Program-made: the position numbers and the translations under genes
Source of the DNA: Sphingomonas sp. BK235
GTDB taxonomy: Bacteria > Pseudomonadota > Alphaproteobacteria > Sphingomonadales > Sphingomonadaceae
DNA length: 64,000 bases
Direction of reading: 5' to 3'
Assembly (NCBI RefSeq): GCF_004345855.1
Contig: NZ_SLXN01000001.1
Span: forward strand, 124,001 to 188,000
In this document: one piece after another, positions 18,068 to 27,219 of the stretch
How the letters are laid out: every line of letters begins with the position of its first letter
How positions within the stretch are numbered: the first letter of the stretch is position 1
The notes under the pieces: model-generated
Told to the model about the DNA's origin: nothing
Database searches by the model: none
What the model saw: the letters and a program-made list of their open reading frames with translations, nothing else

Positions 18068-18937
18068 TCAACCGCGCAGCGACCGGCCGAGGAAATCGCG
18101 CATATGATCTGCGATCTCGCGGTAGTGCGTCTCCAGCGCGAAATGACCGGTGTCGAGCAGATGCACCTCGGCATCGGGCAGATCGGTGCGATAGGCGGCC
18201 GCGCCGGCGGGGACGAAGGCGGGATCGTGCCGCCCCCATACCGCGAGCAGCGGCGGGCGATGCGTCCGGAAATAGTCCTGGAAGGCGGGATAGAGCGCGA
18301 CGTTGCTGCGATAGTCGAGGATCAGGTCGAGCTGGATCTCCTCCGCTCCCGGACGCGCCATATAGGCGATGTCGAGCTCATAGCCGTCGGGCGAGAGCCG
18401 CGTCGGGTCGGCGCCGGTGCCATATTGCCAGTCGCGGATCGTCGCCGGCGCGAGCGAATCGCGGCACGCCTCGCGGTTGGCCGCGCTCGGCTCGCGCCAA
18501 TAGGCCTGCCACGCGCCCCATCCGTCGCTGAATCCTTCGAGATAGGCGTTGCCGTTCTGCGACACGATCGCGCTGACCCGCTCGGGATGCGCCAGCGCCA
18601 GCCGCAGCCCGACCGGCGCGCCGTAATCGAAGATGTAGAGCGCGTAGCGCGTCAGCCCCAGCGCCTCGACGAAGCCGCCGACCGTCTCGGCCAGCGCGTC
18701 GAACGTGTAGGCATAGCTGCCGCGTGGCGGTGCCTTGGTCTGGCCGAAGCCGGGCAGATCGGGCGCGATCACGCGATAGCGATCTGCCAGATGCGGGATC
18801 AGGTCGCGGAACATGTGGCTGGCGGAGGGGAAGCCGTGGAGCAACAGCACCACGGGCGCGTCCGCCGGGCCCGCCTCGCGGTAGAACATCTCCACCTCGC
18901 CGACCTGCTGCGTGCGATAGCTCACCGCCGACATCAT
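18068..18937 (-). CDS. Alpha/beta hydrolase (epoxide hydrolase / haloalkane dehalogenase-like)
   Basis: 289 residues from ATG 18937 (ATG 18934 follows at once), with AGAGGAGCAAG immediately upstream. Motifs: LLHGFPSASHMFRDLIPHL (oxyanion HGFP), FDYGAPVGLRLALAHPERV with the nucleophile Asp in the place of the usual Ser, a late acid in WGRHDPAFVPAG, and the catalytic His in DTGHFALE. An Asp nucleophile with HGFP points to epoxide hydrolase or dehalogenase-type chemistry. It is divergent from a LysR regulator gene (116 bp), its likely controller. Confidence 0.88.
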   Translation of the reverse strand: MMSAVSYRTQQVGEVEMFYREAGPADAPVVLLLHGFPSASHMFRDLIPHLADRYRVIAPDLPGFGQTKAPPRGSYAYTFDALAETVGGFVEALGLTRYALYIFDYGAPVGLRLALAHPERVSAIVSQNGNAYLEGFSDGWGAWQAYWREPSAANREACRDSLAPATIRDWQYGTGADPTRLSPDGYELDIAYMARPGAEEIQLDLILDYRSNVALYPAFQDYFRTHRPPLLAVWGRHDPAFVPAGAAAYRTDLPDAEVHLLDTGHFALETHYREIADHMRDFLGRSLRG

Positions 18938-19053
18938 CTTGCTCCTCTTATCCGTTGGCCGGGCGGCTTTCCGCCGCGCCGCCCAGGATGTAAGCATTGC
19001 AGCGACGCGCATAACCCGCCGCGCGCGCACGACAGTATTGCAGGATGTGAAAC
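18938..19053. promoter_or_regulatory. Divergent promoter region between alpha/beta hydrolase and LysR gene
   Basis: 116 bp between start codons. The heptamer ATTGCAG occurs twice, at 18996-19002 and 19035-19041, and each copy lies near an AGGATGT sequence. Paired half-sites about 40 bp apart between a LysR gene and its divergent target would suit a LysR-type binding region. This is inferred from layout only. Confidence 0.35.
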
Positions 19054-19965
19054 ATGGACCGGCTCGATGCCATGGCGCTGTTCGTCACGGTCGCGGAGGC
19101 GGGGTCGCTCGCCGCGGCGGCGCGACGCCACGGACGCTCGCCCGCGACGGTGACGCGCGCGGTGGCGTTGCTGGAGCGCGACGTGGGCGAGCCGCTGCTG
19201 CTGCGGTCGACGCGCCACCTCAGCCTCACCGCGGCGGGCGAGCGCTATCGCGCGGTATGGCGCGACGTGCTGGCGCAGCTCGCCGCGGTGCGCGCCGCCC
19301 CCGGGGCGATGCTCGACGGCGAGATCACGCTGACCGCGCCCGAATTGTTCGGCCAGATGGCGGTGATGCCGCTGGTGGAGGCGTTCCTGCGCGACCATGT
19401 GCGCGTGTCGGCGCGCGTGCTGCTGGTCAACCGCGTCGTCAACCTCGTCGCCGAGGGGATCGACCTGGCGGTCCGGCTCGCGCCGCTGCCCGACTCGGGC
19501 CTGACCGCGGTGGCGTTGGGGCATGTCCGCGCGCTGCACTGCGCCTCGCCCGATTATCTCGCGGCGCGCGGCCGGCCGGCGACGCCGCGCGAGCTCGCCG
19601 CGCATGATTGCATCGGGCTCAACACGGGCGGCGATGCCGAGAGCTGGGGGTTCGGCCCCGGCACGCGCGGTCGCGCGGTGCGGGTACCGACGCGGCTCAG
19701 CGTCAACAGCGCGGCCGCGGCGATCGACGCGGCGCTGCGCGGGTGCGGGATCGTCGCGGCGCGCTCCTATCAGGTGGCGGCGCACCTCGCCGAGGGGCGG
19801 CTGGTGCGCCTGCTCAGCGATCACGAGGCGCCGCCCGTGCCGGCCCATCTCGTCTTCGCCGCGGAACGCGCGCGCGGCGGCGCGGTACGCGGCTTCATCG
19901 ACGCGGCGGTCCCCGCTCTGCGCCGCCGTCTCGCGGAGGTGGAGGCGATGCTGCCGCCGGCGTGA
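19054..19965 (+). CDS. LysR family transcriptional regulator
   Basis: 303 residues. The N-terminal winged helix-turn-helix reads MDRLDAMALFVTVAEAGSLA then AAARRHGRSPATVTRAVALL. The effector-binding periplasmic-protein-like domain follows (about 90-300; EGIDLAVRLAPLPDSGL is typical). Relatives with this 'DLAVR' pattern belong to the common CrgA/AaeR-like branch of proteobacterial LysR proteins. It is divergent from the alpha/beta hydrolase and probably controls it, and convergent with a second LysR gene (10 bp between stops). Confidence 0.92.
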   Translation: MDRLDAMALFVTVAEAGSLAAAARRHGRSPATVTRAVALLERDVGEPLLLRSTRHLSLTAAGERYRAVWRDVLAQLAAVRAAPGAMLDGEITLTAPELFGQMAVMPLVEAFLRDHVRVSARVLLVNRVVNLVAEGIDLAVRLAPLPDSGLTAVALGHVRALHCASPDYLAARGRPATPRELAAHDCIGLNTGGDAESWGFGPGTRGRAVRVPTRLSVNSAAAAIDAALRGCGIVAARSYQVAAHLAEGRLVRLLSDHEAPPVPAHLVFAAERARGGAVRGFIDAAVPALRRRLAEVEAMLPPA

Positions 19966-19975
19966 GCCCGCGCGC

Positions 19976-20863
19976 TCAGGCGACGAAGCCGGCGAGTTCC
20001 TCGGGCGAGCCGGTCGGAAACGTGTCGCGCAGATGGTCGAGGAAGGCCGCGACGCGCGCGCTGAGCAGCCGCCGCGACGGGTAGAGCGTCCATAGCGCGA
20101 TCTCGGGCGCGTCGAGATCGCCCCAGCACACCAGCCGCCCCGCCGCGATATCGCCGCCGACCAGCGATATCGGCAGCTGTGCCGCGCCCGCGCCGGCGCG
20201 CACCGCGTCACGGATCATCACCATCGACGACAGCGCGAGCACGGGCGCGACCGCCAGCGTCTCCACCCCGGCATCGCCGCGCAGCCGCCACGCGCCGGTG
20301 TCGCCGGCACGCCGCACCACCGCGGGCGCCGCAGCGCCGGGGGTGGGGCGCGCCACCGCCGGGGCCGCGACCACCACCAGCCGGTCGCGCAGGAGGGCCC
20401 GCCCGACCAACGCCACGTCGGGGGCGGGTTCGACCCGGATCGCGAGGTCATATCCCTCCTCGATCAGATCGACCGCGCGGTCCTCCGCGGTGACGTCGAG
20501 CTGCACCGCGGGATGACGCCGCGCGAATTCGGCGGCGATCCTGCCCATCGCCACCTGCGCGAACAGCAACGGCGCGCTGACGCGCAGGCGACCGCGCGGC
20601 GTCGTCCCACCCGAGGCGATCGCCGCCGCGGTCTCGTCCAGCTCGGTCAGCAGCGCGGCCGCGCGCTCGTACAGAGCGCGCCCCTCCTCGGTGAGCTTGA
20701 GGTCGCGCGCGCCGCGCTCGAACAGCCGCAGCCGCAGCGTCGCCTCCAACTCGGCGACGCGGCGCGACAGCGTCGCCTTGGGGCGCGCGGTGGCGCGCGC
20801 CGCCTTGCCGATCCCGCCGTGCCGGGCAACCAGGGTGAAGTCGGCGAGCGCGAGCAGGTCCAA
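19976..20863 (-). CDS. LysR family transcriptional regulator
   Basis: 295 residues if started at TTG 20863, which has a strong site (GGAGGGAA) 6 bases upstream and gives the family-typical opening LDLLALADFTLVARHGGIGK. The frame continues upstream to ATG 20899 and beyond, but those residues (RPVPWRERS) do not fit the domain. The HTH contains AARATARPKATLSRRVAELE. The effector domain has EEGYDLAIRVEPAPDVALVG. No divergent target gene is obvious: the next gene upstream is the 59-residue GcrA-like gene on the opposite strand, 119 bp away. Confidence 0.88.
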   Translation of the reverse strand: MDLLALADFTLVARHGGIGKAARATARPKATLSRRVAELEATLRLRLFERGARDLKLTEEGRALYERAAALLTELDETAAAIASGGTTPRGRLRVSAPLLFAQVAMGRIAAEFARRHPAVQLDVTAEDRAVDLIEEGYDLAIRVEPAPDVALVGRALLRDRLVVVAAPAVARPTPGAAAPAVVRRAGDTGAWRLRGDAGVETLAVAPVLALSSMVMIRDAVRAGAGAAQLPISLVGGDIAAGRLVCWGDLDAPEIALWTLYPSRRLLSARVAAFLDHLRDTFPTGSPEELAGFVA

Positions 20864-20982
20864 GGATCGTTCCCTCCACGGAACAGGCCGAACGATCATA
20901 GCGTGATCCTGCGCGGGAATGGAACGGCGAACCGCGCGCACATCGGCTTGGCGCGGGGGAACGAAAGGCGCTAAGCCGCGTC

Positions 20983-21162
20983 ATGGCCGAACGCTTCGAA
21001 CGTCACCGCCAACCGTGGCGCCCCGACGAGATCCAGAAACTCCACACGCTCGCGAAAAAGGGCATGGCGCTGAAGGCCATCGCCAAGGCGCTGACGCGCA
21101 GCGAGGAATCGGTGAAGGAGCGGGCCAAGCTGGACGGCCTGTCGATCGCCAAGCTGCACTGA
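20983..21162 (+). CDS. 59-residue GcrA/Myb-like DNA-binding protein
   Basis: ATG 20983 to TGA 21162 encodes 59 residues. After a short basic start (MAERFERHRQP) comes WRPDEIQKLHTLAKKGMALK, then IAKALTRSEESVKERAKLDG. This is a SANT/Myb-like trihelix in which the last helix corresponds to the recognition helix of GcrA-type regulators (AxxLxRSxxSVxxxAxxLGL pattern). The length fits a single domain. It is likely a small DNA-binding protein of unknown targets. It lies between a LysR gene (divergent) and a DUF1080 gene on the same strand (99 bp gap). Its composition and codon use are like those of a real gene. Confidence 0.72.
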   Translation: MAERFERHRQPWRPDEIQKLHTLAKKGMALKAIAKALTRSEESVKERAKLDGLSIAKLH

Positions 21163-21261
21163 CCTACCGACGCAGCGGCGTGACTTCGCGCGCGGCGCGG
21201 GGCATAGCCGCCGCGGACGTTCGCCGCCCCGCCCGAGCGGGGCGCACACGGGAGAGACCTT

Positions 21262-22005
21262 ATGCGCCGATCGATCACCTTCGCGCTCGCGATGTTCGCG
21301 CTCGCCGCCGCGCCGGCGCCGGCGCTCGCGCAGGAGGGGCCGCTCAACCAATTGTCCGCGCAGGAGCGCGCCGCCGGCTGGCGGCTGCTGTTCAACGGCC
21401 GCGACCTGACCGGCTGGCGCGCTTATGGCGGCGGGACGCCGTCGCCCACCTGGGTGGTGCGTGACGGGGCGCTGACGCTCAGCGCCGAGGGCGGCGCGAT
21501 GAGCGGCAGCGATCTCGCCACGGTGGAGGAATATGGCACGTTCGAGCTGACGCTCGACTGGAAGGTGGAGCGCGGCGGCAACAGCGGCGTCATCTATCTC
21601 TCACGCGAGGCGCCGGGTACCACGCACAGCTACGAGACCGGGCTGGAGATGCAGGTGCTCGACAATGACGGCCATCCCGACGGCAAGATCCCGTCGCACC
21701 GCGCGGGCGCGCTGTACGACATCACCGTCCCGCCGGCCGCGGCGGCGCACCCGGCGGGGAGCTGGAACCACGCGCGGCTGCTGGTCGAGCCCGGCCGGAT
21801 TCGCCAGTGGCTCAACGGCACCCCCACCGCCGACGTCACCTTCGGCGACGACACGTGGAAGAAGCGCGTCGCCGGCTCCAAGTTCGCCAAGATGCCGCTG
21901 TTTGGCACCTTCCGCTCGGGGCTGATCGCGTTGCAGGACCATGGCGAGCCGGTCGCCTATCGCAACATAAAGCTGCGGCCGCTGGGCAAGGCCAAGCCGC
22001 GCTGA
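21262..22005 (+). CDS. DUF1080 (3-keto-disaccharide hydrolase domain) secreted protein
   Basis: 247 residues with a signal peptide (ALAAAPAPALAQ). The mature part is one concanavalin-like sandwich with the DUF1080 landmarks GWRLLFNGRDLTGWRAYGG, DWKVERGGNSGVIYL, ETGLEMQVLDNDGHPDGKI, HRAGALYDI and GSWNHARLLVEPG. Some members of this family hydrolyse 3-keto-glycosides; others bind glycans. It is exported to the periplasm. A sodium/solute symporter gene follows after 53 bp on the same strand, so the two may release and import the same sugar. The Gfo/Idh/MocA enzyme that could supply 3-keto sugars is about 13 kb away. Confidence 0.88.
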   Translation: MRRSITFALAMFALAAAPAPALAQEGPLNQLSAQERAAGWRLLFNGRDLTGWRAYGGGTPSPTWVVRDGALTLSAEGGAMSGSDLATVEEYGTFELTLDWKVERGGNSGVIYLSREAPGTTHSYETGLEMQVLDNDGHPDGKIPSHRAGALYDITVPPAAAAHPAGSWNHARLLVEPGRIRQWLNGTPTADVTFGDDTWKKRVAGSKFAKMPLFGTFRSGLIALQDHGEPVAYRNIKLRPLGKAKPR

Positions 22006-22058
22006 TCGCGCGCGGCATAATATAAATAGGTTTCTGGGCCGGGCAGGGGGAGAGGGCC

Positions 22059-23651
22059 GTGCAGCTTGCCACGATCGACGTGCTGGTGGTGGTCGCTTAT
22101 GCGATCTTCATCTTCGCGCTGGCGCAATGGGTGAGCCGCGACAAGGCGGGCGCCGGGCCCAAGAACACCACCGATTATTTCCTCGCGTCGAAGAACCTGC
22201 CGTGGTGGGCGATCGGCGCGAGCCTGATCGCCGCCAACATCTCGGCGGAGCAGATCGTCGGCATGTCGGGCTCGGGCTATGCCATCGGGCTGGCGATCGC
22301 GTCCTATGAGTGGATGGCGGCGCTGACGCTGCTGATCGTCGGCAAATTCTTCCTGCCGATCTTCCTGCGCAACGAGATCTACACGATGCCGCAGTTCCTC
22401 GAGCGGCGCTACGGCCCCTCGATCCGGACGCTGATGGCGCTGTTCTGGCTCGCGCTCTACGTCTTCGTGAACCTGACCAGCATCATCTGGCTCGGCTCGA
22501 TCGCGGTGACCAAGGTCGCCGGGGTCAACCAGGATCTCGCGCTGGTCGTGCTGGGGCTGTTCGCGCTGCTGTATCAGCTGCGCGGCGGGCTCAAGGCGGT
22601 GGCGCTGACCGACATCGTCCAGGTGACGCTGCTGGTGCTGGGCGGGCTCATCATCGCCTATCTGACGCTCGGCGAGCTCGGCCAGGGCGCCGGTCAGATC
22701 GCGGGCTTCACCCGGCTGATGCGCGAGCTGCCCGATCATTTCGAGATGATCCTGGCGCCCGGCAACCCGCATTACATGGACCTGCCGGGCCTGTCGGTGC
22801 TGATCGGCGGGATGTGGATCGCCAACCTCAGCTACTGGGGCTTCAACCAATATATCATCCAGCGCGCGCTCGCGGCCAAGTCGCTCAACGAGGCGCAGAA
22901 GGGCGTGCTGTTCGCCTCCTTCCTCAAGATGCTGATGCCGATCATCATCGTGCTGCCGGGCATCGCCGCGGTGGTGCTGGCGCCCGGGCTGGCCAAGCCC
23001 GACGAGGCCTATCCGACGATGATGCGGCTGCTGCCGACCGGGCTGCTGGGGCTGGTGTTCGCCGCGCTGGTGGCGGCGATCATCGCCTCGACCGCCTCCA
23101 AGATCAACTCGATCGCGACCATCTTCACGCTCGACGTCTGGGCCAAGTTCCGCGGGGAGCGCAGCGCCGCCGAGGGGCAGGCGGGCGCGGACGATTCGCG
23201 GCTGGTGCTGGTCGGGCGCGTCGCGGCGATGGTCGCCACGGTGGTGGCGATCCTCACCGCGCGCCCCTTGGTCGGCTCGTCGGAGCAGGCGTTCCAGTTC
23301 ATCCAGGAGTTCACCGGCTTCTTCACGCCGGGGATCACGGTGATCTTCCTGCTCGGCCTGTTCTGGAAACGCGCCAACGAGGCGGGCGCGATCGTCGCGG
23401 CGGTCGCCTCGGTGCTGCTGTCCTGGGGGTTCAAGCTGCTCGCGCCGGGGCTGCCGTTCATGGACCGGATGGGGCTGGTGTTCCTGATCGCGCTGGCGCT
23501 GGCGGTGGTCACCTCGCTGCTGACGCGGACGCGCGAGGGGCGCGACACGATCGTCACCAGCGACGTTCGCTATGCCACCTCGGCGGCGTTCAACGTCGGC
23601 GCGCTGGCGGTGGGGCTGATCCTGGTCGCGCTCTACGCCACCTTCTGGTGA
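22059..23651 (+). CDS. Sodium:solute symporter (SSS family), sugar transporter type
   Basis: 530 residues from GTG 22059, with GGGGGAGAG just before it. About 14 hydrophobic segments. Family features: TDYFLASKNLPWWAIGASLI near the N-terminus, ISAEQIVGMSGSGYAIG (sodium-site region), MPQFLERRYG, and GFNQYIIQRALAAKS in the middle. This is the SGLT-like branch often annotated as a sodium/glucose or sodium/galactose cotransporter. It acts in the inner membrane. An AT-rich patch (gcataatataaatagg, 22014-22029) lies in the 53 bp gap after the DUF1080 gene and could be a promoter -10 region, so it may also be expressed on its own. Confidence 0.92.
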   Translation: MQLATIDVLVVVAYAIFIFALAQWVSRDKAGAGPKNTTDYFLASKNLPWWAIGASLIAANISAEQIVGMSGSGYAIGLAIASYEWMAALTLLIVGKFFLPIFLRNEIYTMPQFLERRYGPSIRTLMALFWLALYVFVNLTSIIWLGSIAVTKVAGVNQDLALVVLGLFALLYQLRGGLKAVALTDIVQVTLLVLGGLIIAYLTLGELGQGAGQIAGFTRLMRELPDHFEMILAPGNPHYMDLPGLSVLIGGMWIANLSYWGFNQYIIQRALAAKSLNEAQKGVLFASFLKMLMPIIIVLPGIAAVVLAPGLAKPDEAYPTMMRLLPTGLLGLVFAALVAAIIASTASKINSIATIFTLDVWAKFRGERSAAEGQAGADDSRLVLVGRVAAMVATVVAILTARPLVGSSEQAFQFIQEFTGFFTPGITVIFLLGLFWKRANEAGAIVAAVASVLLSWGFKLLAPGLPFMDRMGLVFLIALALAVVTSLLTRTREGRDTIVTSDVRYATSAAFNVGALAVGLILVALYATFW

Positions 23652-23684
23652 GCGCGCGGGCCGAGCCCGGCGCGGAACGACCGA

Positions 23685-24149
23685 TCAGCCCGCCCGGCGC
23701 ACCGGCTTGGCCGCGGCGAGCGCGGCGTCGCTGGCGAGCCGGTCGGCGCGCTCGTTCTCGGGGTGGCCGGCATGGCCCTTCACCCACTCCCATTCGACGC
23801 GGTGCGGCTCCGCGGCGGCGAGCAGCGCCTGCCACAATTCGGCGTTCTTGACCGGCTTCTTGTCCGCGGTCTTCCAGCCGTTGCGGCGCCAGCCGTGGAT
23901 CCATTTGGTCAGCCCGTCCATGACGTAGCGGCTGTCGGTCATCAGCTTGACGCGGCACGGCCGAGTGAGCGCGCTGAGCCCCTCGATCGCGGCGGTCAGC
24001 TCCATCCGGTTGTTGGTGGTCACCGGCTCGCCCCCGCTCAGCTCCTTCTCGTGGCTGCCCGCGCGGATCACCACGCCCCAGCCGCCCGGGCCGGGATTGC
24101 CCTTGCAGGCGCCGTCGGTGAACATCTCGACCAGGGTCAATTCGGTCAT
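23685..24149 (-). CDS. rnhA: Ribonuclease HI
   Basis: 154 residues, the normal size. It degrades the RNA strand of RNA:DNA hybrids. All catalytic acidic residues are visible: Asp in [16 protein letters not shown], Glu in [12 protein letters not shown], Asp in [11 protein letters not shown], and Asp in [21 protein letters not shown] 24149 overlaps the thrB stop as ATGA, fixing the start and showing translational coupling. The order ispH-thrB-rnhA is a common arrangement in alphaproteobacteria. Confidence 0.97.
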   Translation of the reverse strand: MTELTLVEMFTDGACKGNPGPGGWGVVIRAGSHEKELSGGEPVTTNNRMELTAAIEGLSALTRPCRVKLMTDSRYVMDGLTKWIHGWRRNGWKTADKKPVKNAELWQALLAAAEPHRVEWEWVKGHAGHPENERADRLASDAALAAAKPVRRAG

Positions 24150-25099
24150 CGCGTGAAATCCGGGTTGGCGTCGTACCACTCTAGGCGGCGGAGATAGGCG
24201 AGCGGGTCCTTGCGCGTCACCAGCGCATCGGCGGGGGTGTGCAGCCAATCCCAGGCGCGGCTGAGCAGGAAGCGCACGCAGGCGCCGCGCGCCAGCAGCG
24301 GCAGCGCGGCGCGCTCGGTCGCGGAGAACGGCGCCGCCGCGGCATAACCGGCGAGCAGCGCGGCGCCGACCGCGCGGTCCCCCGGGTTGCCGGCGGCGTC
24401 GAAGGCCCAGGCGGAGTGCATCACCGCCAGGTCATAGGCGCGCAGGTCGGTGCAGGCGAAGTAGAAGTCGATCAGCCCGGTGACGCGGTCGTCGAGCATC
24501 AGGACATTGTCGGGGAAGAGGTCGGCGTGGATCGCGCCGCTCGGCAGATCGTGCGGCCAGTCGCGCTCGATCGAGTCGAGCGCGTGCGCGACGCGATCGA
24601 ACAGGCCGGGCTGGATCGTATCGATGTCGCGGCCGCAGCGTTCCAGCAGCGGGCGCCACGTCGCCACCCCCATGGAATTGACGCGGGTCGGCGCGAAATC
24701 GGCGAGGGCGCGGTGCATCGCGCCCATCGATTCCGCCGCCGCGCGCGCCTGTGCCGCGCTGGGCCGGGTGACCGACACCCCCGGCAGGAAGCGGATCAGG
24801 CAGGCGGGCCGCCCCGCGAGCTGCTGGATCGCGACGCCCTCGCGGTCCGCGATCGCGGGCGGGACGGGCAGGCCGCGCGCCGCGAGATGATCGAGCAGCG
24901 CGAGGAAGAAGGGCAGGTCGTCGGCGGCGACGCGCTTCTCGTACAGCGTCAGGATGAAGCGCGCCGCGCTGGTGTCGACGAGATAGTTGGAATTCTCGAC
25001 CCCCTCGGCGATGCCCTTGGCCGAGACCAGCGCGCCCGCGTCGTAGCGCGTCAGGAAGGCGGCGAGCGCCTCGGCGGATACCTGCGTATAGACTGCCAC
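24146..25099 (-). CDS. thrB: Homoserine kinase, type II (ThrB)
   Basis: 317 residues of the aminoglycoside-phosphotransferase-like kinase fold, phosphorylating L-homoserine in threonine synthesis. It opens [20 protein letters not shown], with [17 protein letters not shown] as the nucleotide-binding region. The catalytic loop is [13 protein letters not shown] (HxDxxxxN) and the metal site is [18 protein letters not shown]. This is the Pseudomonas/alphaproteobacterial ThrB, unrelated to the GHMP-type enzyme of E. coli. It is coupled to rnhA by a 4-base overlap and separated from ispH by a 243 bp gap that holds a dispersed palindrome. Confidence 0.96.
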   Translation of the reverse strand: MAVYTQVSAEALAAFLTRYDAGALVSAKGIAEGVENSNYLVDTSAARFILTLYEKRVAADDLPFFLALLDHLAARGLPVPPAIADREGVAIQQLAGRPACLIRFLPGVSVTRPSAAQARAAAESMGAMHRALADFAPTRVNSMGVATWRPLLERCGRDIDTIQPGLFDRVAHALDSIERDWPHDLPSGAIHADLFPDNVLMLDDRVTGLIDFYFACTDLRAYDLAVMHSAWAFDAAGNPGDRAVGAALLAGYAAAAPFSATERAALPLLARGACVRFLLSRAWDWLHTPADALVTRKDPLAYLRRLEWYDANPDFTR

Positions 25100-25213
25100 C
25101 TGTCGCCCCCTTGTGAACGGCCGTCCGAGCGCCCGCGGCGCTTCGTTCGCGGAAGAGAGGATGCCCGGTCAAGCCGGCAGAGCGATAAAGGGCGCGTCTC
25201 TCGCCGCTTGCGC

Positions 25214-25298
25214 CGTCATCCCGGACGTGTTCCGAGGGCCAGCGTTCCTGAACCTCTTCGGCCGATGCACGTGCGGGACGGTGGAGTCCGGGATGACG
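25214..25298. repeat. Dispersed intergenic palindrome, TCATCCCGGA type
   Basis: Arms at 25214-25225 (CGTCATCCCGGA) and 25287-25298 (TCCGGGATGACG) are exact inverted copies with a ~61 nt centre. It lies in the gap between ispH and thrB. Similar elements occur at 37315-37410 and 40009-40106. The inner parts of the arms are decayed here compared with those copies. Confidence 0.75.
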
Positions 25299-25342
25299 CT
25301 ACGTGGGCAGGGCCGGAGCCGGCGAGCGAAGGCCGCGTGCGG

Positions 25343-26308
25343 CTAGGCCGCCTCCGTCTCCAGACCGCGCGGCAGCTTGAACGCGATCGTCTCGCGCGTG
25401 GTCTCCTCCTCGCGCTCGGTGACGTCGAAGCGCGTCGCCAGCAGATCGACCAGCTCGCGCACCAGCAGCTCGGGCGCGGAGGCGCCCGCCGTCACGCCCA
25501 GGGTGCCGACGCCGTCGAGGAACGACCAGTCGAGATCCGCCGCGCGCTGGATCAGCGCCGAACGAATCCCCTGGCGCTCCGCCACCTCGACCAGCCGCAG
25601 CGAGTTGGACGAGTTGGGCGCGCCGATCACCAGCACCGCGTCGCACGCCGCCGCGATCGCCTTGACCGCGGCCTGACGGTTGGAGGTGGCGTAGCAGATG
25701 TCCTCGCCGTGTGGCGCCTGGATCGCGGGGAAGCGCGCGTGCAGCGCGGCCACCACCGCCGCGGTATCGTCGACCGACAGCGTCGTCTGGGTCAGGAAGG
25801 CGAGGTTGGCGGGATCGGCCGGGGCCAGCGCGGCGACGTCGTCGACCGTCTCGATCAGCGTCATCGCGCCCGGCGGCACCTGGCCGAAGGTGCCGATCAC
25901 CTCGGGATGGCCGGCATGGCCGATGAACAGGATGTGCCGCCCCGCCGCGACCAGCCGCTCCGCCTGACGATGCACCTTGGACACCAAGGGGCAGGTGGCG
26001 TCGAGATAGGCCAGCCCGCGATCCTGCGCCGCCGCGGGCACCGATTTGGGGACGCCATGCGCGGAGAAGACCACCGGCGCACCGTCGGGCACCTCGTCCA
26101 GCTCCTCGACGAAGATCGCGCCCTTGGCCTTGAGCGAGTCGACCACGAACTTGTTGTGGACGATCTCGTGGCGGACGTAGACGGGCGCGCCGTGCTTCTC
26201 GATCGCGAGTTCGACGATGCGGATCGCGCGATCGACTCCGGCGCAGAAGCCGCGCGGGGCGGCGATCAGCAGCTCGAGCGGGCGGCGGTCTGGTGCGATA
26301 TCGGCCAT
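25343..26308 (-). CDS. ispH: 4-hydroxy-3-methylbut-2-enyl diphosphate reductase
   Basis: 321 residues. It catalyses the last step of the MEP isoprenoid pathway (HMBPP to IPP and DMAPP) with a [4Fe-4S] cluster. The three cluster Cys are visible in [31 protein letters not shown] and [13 protein letters not shown]. Substrate-binding motifs [30 protein letters not shown] and [15 protein letters not shown] are all present. Length is normal for the family. The start at ATG 26308 gives the usual short N-terminus. It is the first gene of the ispH-thrB-rnhA run. Confidence 0.97.
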   Translation of the reverse strand: MADIAPDRRPLELLIAAPRGFCAGVDRAIRIVELAIEKHGAPVYVRHEIVHNKFVVDSLKAKGAIFVEELDEVPDGAPVVFSAHGVPKSVPAAAQDRGLAYLDATCPLVSKVHRQAERLVAAGRHILFIGHAGHPEVIGTFGQVPPGAMTLIETVDDVAALAPADPANLAFLTQTTLSVDDTAAVVAALHARFPAIQAPHGEDICYATSNRQAAVKAIAAACDAVLVIGAPNSSNSLRLVEVAERQGIRSALIQRAADLDWSFLDGVGTLGVTAGASAPELLVRELVDLLATRFDVTEREEETTRETIAFKLPRGLETEAA

Positions 26309-26425
26309 GGTCCCGGCGTCTACGCCAATGCTTGCTCCGGCGATAGTCGGTTCCTATGCTGCGGGGGTGATCGGGGTCGTTCGCGCGGCCCCGTTGTCGC
26401 ATGTGCTGATTGTCGGGATTACCCT

Positions 26426-27091
26426 GTGACTCCTCCCCGCGTGACCTTCTCCCGCCCGCTCGCCGCGTCGCTGGTCCTCCTGCTCGCGGCCGGCTGCGCG
26501 CGCACCGGCGAGATCGACGTCTCGCGCGGCGGCGCGGGCATCACCGCGGTGCGCTCCGCCTGTCCGATCGTGGCGGTGCCCGCGGGCACGGGCGACGTCA
26601 CGCTGTTCGACCCGCCCGCCAGCCGCACCGCCAGCGCGATCGACACCGTGGCGACGATCAGCAACGTGCGCTCGACCTGCGACGATCAGGGCAGCGACGT
26701 GATCACGCGCGTCACCTTCGACGTGCGCGCGCGCCGCGTCCGCGTCGACGCCCCGCGCGACGTGACCTTGCCCTATTTCATCGCGATCACGCGCGGGGGC
26801 AGCTCGGTGGTGGCGAAGCGGCTCGGCCAGATCGCGCTGCATTTCGACGCCGGCCAGCCGGTCGCGACCGCCTCGGCGGAGGCGACCAGCGCGGTGGCGC
26901 GGTCGGCCGCGACGCTGCCCACCGAGGTGCGCGACCGGCTGACCAAGAAGCGCAAGGCCGGCGACGAGGATGCCGCGCTCGACCCGCTCGCCGATCCGCA
27001 GGTGCGCACCGCGGTGGCCTCCGCCAGCTTCGAGGCGCTGGTCGGCTTCCAGCTCACCCCCGATCAGCTGAAATATAACGCAACCCGCTGA
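26426..27091 (+). CDS. Putative lipoprotein, conserved hypothetical
   Basis: 221 residues from GTG 26426; a second in-frame GTG at 26441 is equally possible. PLAASLVLLLAAGCART is a lipoprotein signal with a lipobox Cys, so it is probably anchored in the outer or inner membrane facing the periplasm. The rest is beta-rich in the first two thirds (TVATISNVRSTCDDQGSDVI, VTFDVRARRVRVDAPRDVTL) and ends in a helical region (TEVRDRLTKKRKAGDEDA). I do not recognise a named family. It is divergent from ispH (117 bp). Confidence 0.7.
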   Translation: MTPPRVTFSRPLAASLVLLLAAGCARTGEIDVSRGGAGITAVRSACPIVAVPAGTGDVTLFDPPASRTASAIDTVATISNVRSTCDDQGSDVITRVTFDVRARRVRVDAPRDVTLPYFIAITRGGSSVVAKRLGQIALHFDAGQPVATASAEATSAVARSAATLPTEVRDRLTKKRKAGDEDAALDPLADPQVRTAVASASFEALVGFQLTPDQLKYNATR

Positions 27092-27219
27092 ACCGGCGCC
27101 TTAAACTGCCGATCTGCGACGTGCCGGGCGGCATGCGCGATCGACCGGTCACCTTTGAGCAACCATTACCGGCCTAAGCCTTTGGTCGAAGGCGCTGGAC
27201 GCTGCTCAGGGAATTGTTC

